From: SIG440 sp045586925
GTDB taxonomy: Bacteria; Bacillota; Clostridia; Monoglobales; Monoglobaceae
Length of the DNA stretch: 64,000 nucleotides
Reading direction: 5' to 3'
Assembly: GCA_045586925.1 (NCBI GenBank)
Contig: JAZNBG010000034.1
Span: 12,124-76,123 of the forward strand
Both the position numbers and the translations under genes were made by a program. This document shows positions 59,841-64,000 of this stretch, piece by piece. Position 1 is the first letter of the stretch; every line of letters starts with the position of its first letter. Under the pieces are notes generated by a model. It was not told the DNA's origin and did no database searches. It saw nothing but the letters and a program-made list of their open reading frames with translations.

Positions 59841-60501
59841 ACGGCCTATGATTCTTTTATCCATTGTTGAACGTGATAAAGGACAAAAACTAATCAAAGA
59901 ATTAGAAAATATTAACATAAGGATAAATTTTCAGTCTGTTGGCTTAGGTACGGCGCCGACAGAAATGATGGATATATTCGGGCTTGGAACAAATGACAAA
60001 GATATTATCTTAAGTCTTGGGGCAGAGGATGTAGTCAAGAATATGTTGGCAAACTTCGGGACAATATTTGCCAGCCACTCAAAATATGGTGGACTTATGA
60101 TAATTATCGAGGTTTCTGCCGCAAGCAGAGTTCTGACTGAAATACTTGACTTTAATAACGATAAAAATCCGGAAAAAGGAGATGGCGCAATGAAAAACGA
60201 GCACCACAACAACCTGATTATTATATCTGTTAATGAAGGTTATTCTGATGACGTAATGCAGATTGCACGAAAAGCAGGTGCAACAGGCGGAACAGTTATC
60301 AAAGGCAGACTGGCAGAGGTTGAGCAGCTTGCCGAGATGAGAGAAATCGATATGGATGGCGAACGTGAAATTCTTTGTATTCTTGCCCCTCTTAAAACAA
60401 GCAGGCAGATTATGGAAGATGTTAACAAAGAATTTGGACTGACTTCTAAGGCAAATGGCGTGGTGTTTGCAATTCCTACAGAAAAGGCATATAAAATATA
60501 G
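59833..60501 (+). CDS. Tandem P-II-like regulatory protein
   Basis: 222 residues made of two P-II-like halves joined by a hydrophilic linker (about 112-125). The first is MILLSIVERDKGQKLIKEL through YGGLMIIIEV; the second LIIISVNEGYSDDVMQIARKAGATGGTVIKG, where GATGGT recalls the P-II nucleotide-binding turn. A P-II T-loop Tyr is not evident. It is likely to sense a nucleotide or metabolite and act on the coupled DUF1538 protein. GAGGAGG precedes the ATG. Confidence 0.82.
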   Translation: MSKRPMILLSIVERDKGQKLIKELENINIRINFQSVGLGTAPTEMMDIFGLGTNDKDIILSLGAEDVVKNMLANFGTIFASHSKYGGLMIIIEVSAASRVLTEILDFNNDKNPEKGDGAMKNEHHNNLIIISVNEGYSDDVMQIARKAGATGGTVIKGRLAEVEQLAEMREIDMDGEREILCILAPLKTSRQIMEDVNKEFGLTSKANGVVFAIPTEKAYKI

Positions 60502-60541
60502 ATATGTCAAATGATAAAAGAGATTTTTCAGGAGGAGAAGG

Positions 60542-62074
60542 ATGATTTCAGTTCTTAACAGCACAGCTCTGTGCGGGCTTGATGGATATATTGTAGATGT
60601 TGAAACCGATATTTCAAACGGAATGCCCGGGTTTGACATTGTTGGTCTGCCCGATGCGGCAGTAAAGGAGTCAAAGGAGAGAATTCGTGCCGCAATAAAA
60701 AATTCGGGACTTACATTGCCTACAAAACGGATAACTGTTAACCTTGCCCCTGCAGATATAAAAAAAGAGGGTGCACATTTTGATTTACCGATTGCTCTGG
60801 GAATTTTGGGTGCATCCGAACAGCTTGATTCCCCAAAATGCAACGACTCGATATTTTTGGGAGAACTTTCGCTGAATGGTGACCTAAGGCGTGTCAGCGG
60901 CGTTTTGCCAATGGTTATCTCGGCATATCAAAAAGGAATACGGAGAGTATTCCTGCCCTATGATAATGCTAAAGAGGCTGCTGTTGTTGAGGGTATGGAG
61001 GTCTTTGGGGTGAAGAGCCTTACGGAAATCCTGAAGCATTATACCGGTGAGAATGTCCTTTTGCCAACGACGGTTGACATTAATGAACTTTTGGAAAATT
61101 CAGAAAGGCTTAAATACGATTTTGCCGATGTAAAAGGTCAGTTTTATGTGAAAAGAGCTCTTGAAATTGCGGCGGCAGGCGGTCATAATCTTTTGATGAT
61201 AGGCCCTCCCGGCTCGGGCAAGACGATGATTGCACAGCGCATACCGTCAATACTTCCCGATATGACCTTTGAGGAGTCGCTGGAGGTAACCAAGGTGCAC
61301 AGCATTGCGGGAACGCTTTCTGACAGCAGTCCACTTGTTGCCGAACGCCCCTTCCGACATCCGCATCATACTGTTTCGTCAGTGGGTCTTACCGGTGGCG
61401 GTTCAAACCCCAAGCCTGGTGAAATAAGCCTTTCACACAACGGAGTGTTGTTTATGGACGAGCTTCCCGAATTCCGTCGTGATGCACTCGAGGCTATGCG
61501 TCAGCCATTGGAGGACGGTCAGGTTACAATAACCCGTGCAGGCGGGTCGGCAACGTATCCCTGCAGTGTGATGATGGTGGCATCTATGAACCCTTGCCCT
61601 TGCGGCTATTATGGGGACAAAACCCGTGAGTGTACATGTTCACAGACGCAGATAATGAAATATATGAGTAAAATAAGCGGCCCGCTTCTTGACAGAATAG
61701 ATTTACATATCGAGGTCCCTTCGGTGAGCTATGACGATTTAGAAACTAAAAAACGGGGCGAAAGCTCTGCAGAGATTAAGGCAAGGGTTGACAAAGCAAG
61801 AAAAATCCAGACTCAAAGATATAAGGGTACAGGAATTTTTTCAAACAGCCAGCTTACACCCGAGCTTATGAATAAATATTGTGCTTTGGGCGAAGAGGCA
61901 AATCTGCTGCTTAGACAGGCATTTGACAGCCTTGGACTTAGTGCAAGAGCACACAACAGAATTTTAAAGGTTGCAAGAACGATTGCTGACCTTGCAGGTT
62001 CTGCAGAAATTGAAATGGAGCACATTGCTGAGGCTATTCAGTATCGTGCTTTAGATAAAAAATTTTTTAATTAA
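60542..62074 (+). CDS. comM: YifB/ComM-family Mg-chelatase-like AAA ATPase
   Basis: 510 residues. An N-terminal Lon-protease-like domain (about 1-165; GLPDAAVKESKERIRAAI, NLAPADIKKEGAHFDLP) and the AAA core with Walker A GPPGSGKT, HHTVSSVGLTGGG, LFMDELPEFRRDALEAMRQP and a C-terminal Mg_chelatase_C region. ComM drives branch migration during natural transformation. Dispersed from dprA but functionally related. A GGAGGAGAAGG site precedes the ATG. Confidence 0.92.
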   Translation: MISVLNSTALCGLDGYIVDVETDISNGMPGFDIVGLPDAAVKESKERIRAAIKNSGLTLPTKRITVNLAPADIKKEGAHFDLPIALGILGASEQLDSPKCNDSIFLGELSLNGDLRRVSGVLPMVISAYQKGIRRVFLPYDNAKEAAVVEGMEVFGVKSLTEILKHYTGENVLLPTTVDINELLENSERLKYDFADVKGQFYVKRALEIAAAGGHNLLMIGPPGSGKTMIAQRIPSILPDMTFEESLEVTKVHSIAGTLSDSSPLVAERPFRHPHHTVSSVGLTGGGSNPKPGEISLSHNGVLFMDELPEFRRDALEAMRQPLEDGQVTITRAGGSATYPCSVMMVASMNPCPCGYYGDKTRECTCSQTQIMKYMSKISGPLLDRIDLHIEVPSVSYDDLETKKRGESSAEIKARVDKARKIQTQRYKGTGIFSNSQLTPELMNKYCALGEEANLLLRQAFDSLGLSARAHNRILKVARTIADLAGSAEIEMEHIAEAIQYRALDKKFFN

Positions 62075-62102
62075 GCTTGAAATGAAAGTGAGTTAAGAGA
62101 AA

Positions 62103-62603
62103 ATGAGACTTAATATTGTGTTGGTGGAGCCTGAAATTCCGTCAAATACAGGGAATATTTCCCGAACCTGCTCGGTAATTGATGCATCGCTTCATCTTGT
62201 CCATCCTTTGGGATTTGACATTGACGAAAAGGCGGTACGCCGTGCAGGTCTTGATTACTGGGATGAGCTGAGGCTTTTTGAGTATAATAGCTTTCAGGAG
62301 GTCAGGGCAAAATATCCCGAAGGTGAGTTTTATTTCTGCACCACAAAGGCACCGAATAATTACAGCAAGGTGGATTTTACTGCTTTTGGTGATAAAGAAA
62401 TTTTTCTGGTATTCGGCAAAGAAACCAAGGGACTTCCTGAGGATTTGCTTAGGGATAACTTAGACAGGTGTATACGAATTCCAATGAAACACAATAAACG
62501 GTCGCTTAATCTTTCAAACTCGGTTGCCGTTGTGGCATATGAGGTGTTAAGACAGTTTGATTTTGAAAATTTAGATGAGAAAGGATTTTTGAAAAATGAT
62601 TAA
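62103..62603 (+). CDS. trmL: tRNA (cytidine/uridine-2'-O-)-methyltransferase TrmL
   Basis: 166 residues. A minimal SPOUT enzyme: VEPEIPSNTGNISRTCSVI, HPLGFDIDEKAVRRAGLDYW, VFGKETKGLPEDLL and SLNLSNSVAVVAYEVLRQ. It methylates the wobble base ribose of tRNA-Leu. It overlaps degV by 8 bp. Confidence 0.95.
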   Translation: MRLNIVLVEPEIPSNTGNISRTCSVIDASLHLVHPLGFDIDEKAVRRAGLDYWDELRLFEYNSFQEVRAKYPEGEFYFCTTKAPNNYSKVDFTAFGDKEIFLVFGKETKGLPEDLLRDNLDRCIRIPMKHNKRSLNLSNSVAVVAYEVLRQFDFENLDEKGFLKND

Positions 62604-63438
62604 AATTATGACAGATATGTCGGCAGACATAACAAAGGAACAAGCAGAAAAATACGGAATAAAGGTTCTTCCCTTTTATATCAATTTTGGCGATGAGAGT
62701 ATTCTTGCGGATGTGGATTATACTCCTCAGGAATTTTATGCAAAGTTCAAATCAATGGAGGAGCCTCCTTCAACAAGTCAGGCAACACCTGATATTTTGG
62801 AGCAGATGTACCGTGACCTTGGCAAGGAAAATCAGATAATCCATATCACCATTCCTGCAAACAGCAGCGGTATTGTAAATACTGCACGTATGATTGCGGC
62901 AGACCTTGCTGACGAGGGCTTTGATATTACGATTATTGATTCAAGTCTATATAGCTATGGTATTGGGGCAAACGTAATTGAGGCTGCAAAGATGGCTGAA
63001 AACGGCGCTGGCAAGGACGAAATAGTGGAGTATCTTAAAGAACGCTTTGCAAAGGATAAAGTATATTTTATTGTTGATGACCTGACAACTCTTAAAAAGG
63101 GCGGAAGAATAAAGGCAACAACAATGGTTGTGTCAGCAATGCTTGACATCAAGCCTATACTTTATTCCAATGACGGTATGGTTGAAGCTTTTGCCAAGGT
63201 AAAGGGTATGAAACGCGCCATTGCAAAATTGGTTGATTGCGTGGAAGAAAACATAGAGGACCCGCAAAATACCGAAATTCATATTTTAAATGCTGACTGT
63301 CCCGAAAAGGGTGAAATGCTCAAGAGTATGGTTGCCGAGAGGCTTGGCACCGATAAATTCAGACTTGCAGAGGTTGGCCCAATCATCACCTGTCACGCAG
63401 GGGTTGGCGTATTTGGGTGTTATTTCAGACATAAATAA
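62596..63438 (+). CDS. DegV-family fatty-acid-binding protein (FakB-like)
   Basis: 280 residues. ITDMSADITKEQAEKYGI starts the family; PPSTSQATP and IHITIPANSSGIVNTARM are lipid-headgroup motifs, with DSSLYSYGIG following. DegV/FakB proteins bind a fatty acid and present it to FakA. A FakA-like kinase gene is about 6 kb away on the other strand. It is the third gene in comM-trmL-degV. Confidence 0.93.
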   Translation: MIKIMTDMSADITKEQAEKYGIKVLPFYINFGDESILADVDYTPQEFYAKFKSMEEPPSTSQATPDILEQMYRDLGKENQIIHITIPANSSGIVNTARMIAADLADEGFDITIIDSSLYSYGIGANVIEAAKMAENGAGKDEIVEYLKERFAKDKVYFIVDDLTTLKKGGRIKATTMVVSAMLDIKPILYSNDGMVEAFAKVKGMKRAIAKLVDCVEENIEDPQNTEIHILNADCPEKGEMLKSMVAERLGTDKFRLAEVGPIITCHAGVGVFGCYFRHK

Positions 63439-63506
63439 TTGAACGCAGAGAATAGTGCAGGAGCAAGCATCTTTTTACTTTAAAATGTTTTAAGGATTGA
63501 TAATTT

Positions 63507-64000
63507 ATGTATCTTGAAAAAGAGGAAATGAAATTTACGGCGGTTTATGCCATAAAGCAGTATAAAGCCCCGATATTTGAGAGCCTTTTGTATGAAATTT
63601 TCACCTGGGATAAAGAGATTATGGAATACTTTGACTTGGCAGAGGTTCTGGAAGAGCTGATTGAGGACGGATATATATGCAAAAAGTTCTATCGCAATCA
63701 GGAGGCACTTAGCCTCACTCAAAAGGGCGATCAGGCATATCTGTATTTTAAAAGCAGGATTCCCGCCAGTATAAGAGAACGGATTGACAACGCAATTGGC
63801 AGAATAAAGTATGATGAGGTCGCCGACCCCAATGCAGTTTTGGCAGACGTTAGCTTTGCGGCGGACGAACAGTATATGGCAAAGTGCCGTATTATAGAGG
63901 ACAAGGTGCCGCTTGTTGAACTTAATATCAATATGGGCAGCCGAGCACACGCACAAAGGGCGGCAGACTATTTTAAAAAAAATGCACAGCAGATATATGA
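63507..64000 (+). CDS. DUF4364 family protein, 3' end outside window
   Basis: At least 164 residues; the frame is open to the last base. The start is the ATG with AAGGA 11 nt upstream. A winged-helix-like first half (EVLEELIEDGYICKKFYRNQ, then LSLTQKGDQAYLYFKSRIP) and SIRERIDNAI match DUF4364, a clostridial family of putative DNA-binding proteins. No function is known. It follows degV with a 68-bp gap that shows no clear promoter. Confidence 0.85.
   Translation, partial: MYLEKEEMKFTAVYAIKQYKAPIFESLLYEIFTWDKEIMEYFDLAEVLEELIEDGYICKKFYRNQEALSLTQKGDQAYLYFKSRIPASIRERIDNAIGRIKYDEVADPNAVLADVSFAADEQYMAKCRIIEDKVPLVELNINMGSRAHAQRAADYFKKNAQQIY

Noticed and set aside
1..64000. CRISPR arrays, tRNA or rRNA genes, prophage or IS elements
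   Set aside because: No regularly spaced repeats with spacers, cloverleaf-like genes, rRNA sequence or transposase genes were recognised.

Overview
The window looks like a chromosomal stretch of an anaerobic, endospore-forming, moderately AT-rich Clostridia bacterium (Firmicutes, possibly Oscillospirales-like). The evidence is an oxygen-sensitive class III ribonucleotide reductase, SpoVT, a SleC-type cortex-lytic enzyme, SLH-domain surface proteins, DUF421/DUF4363 and DUF4364 proteins, strong TTGACA-N17-TATAAT promoters and GGAGG ribosome binding sites. No rRNA, tRNA, CRISPR array, prophage or intact insertion sequence was seen.

Layout. 1-1200: end of an AT-rich TIR-like gene overlapping a small membrane-protein gene, a candidate two-gene defence module. 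1444-4095: a TetM-like ribosomal GTPase fused to a Rae1/YacP-type NYN nuclease. 4247-8479: nrdG-nrdD-trxB behind a promoter carrying two NrdR-like boxes. 8480-10650: duplicated terminator segment, spoVT, an esterase and rpmE. 10651-19239: a nine-gene minus-strand aromatic amino-acid operon (aroF-tyrA-aroB-aroA-aroC-pheA-aroK-aroQ-aroE) preceded by a Phe/Tyr-rich leader peptide and an attenuator whose three alternative pairings can be read from the sequence. 19258-25250: AraC and LysR regulators, a CapA-like protein, an M20 peptidase and a galactokinase. 25261-28800: DUF421/DUF4363 and a split SleC-type spore germination locus. 28801-36443: trmB, the infC-rpmI-rplT ribosomal operon with its leader, then an ECF S component, an rRNA methylase, dprA and topA. 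36457-38530: a secreted paralogue of an S-layer protein with a long leader. 38530-46594: lysS, greA, an unknown Cys-rich protein, ctpA, an EnvC-like M23 hydrolase, ftsX, ftsE and a CdaR-type regulator. 46725-52655: a GC-rich structured element, an SLH amidase, a U32 hydroxylation protein and a large SLH protein. 52678-57392: a ribbon-helix-helix protein, recG, a FakA/YloV-like protein and an Asp23 protein. 57453-64000: rlmB, a DUF1538 membrane protein with a tandem P-II-like partner, comM, trmL, degV and a truncated DUF4364 gene.

Main themes. (1) Phe/Tyr supply: chorismate synthesis plus both terminal branches sit under one promoter and one Phe/Tyr-sensing attenuator. (2) Anaerobic dNTP supply: activase, reductase with its own C-terminal redoxin, and thioredoxin reductase form one NrdR-type unit. 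(3) Envelope and division: FtsEX, M23 hydrolase, CtpA, SLH amidase and S-layer-like proteins. (4) Sporulation and germination: SpoVT and the SleC-like cluster. The attenuator is the strongest unexpected signal; the GTPase-nuclease fusion, the TIR/membrane pair and the split SleC are the next most interesting.
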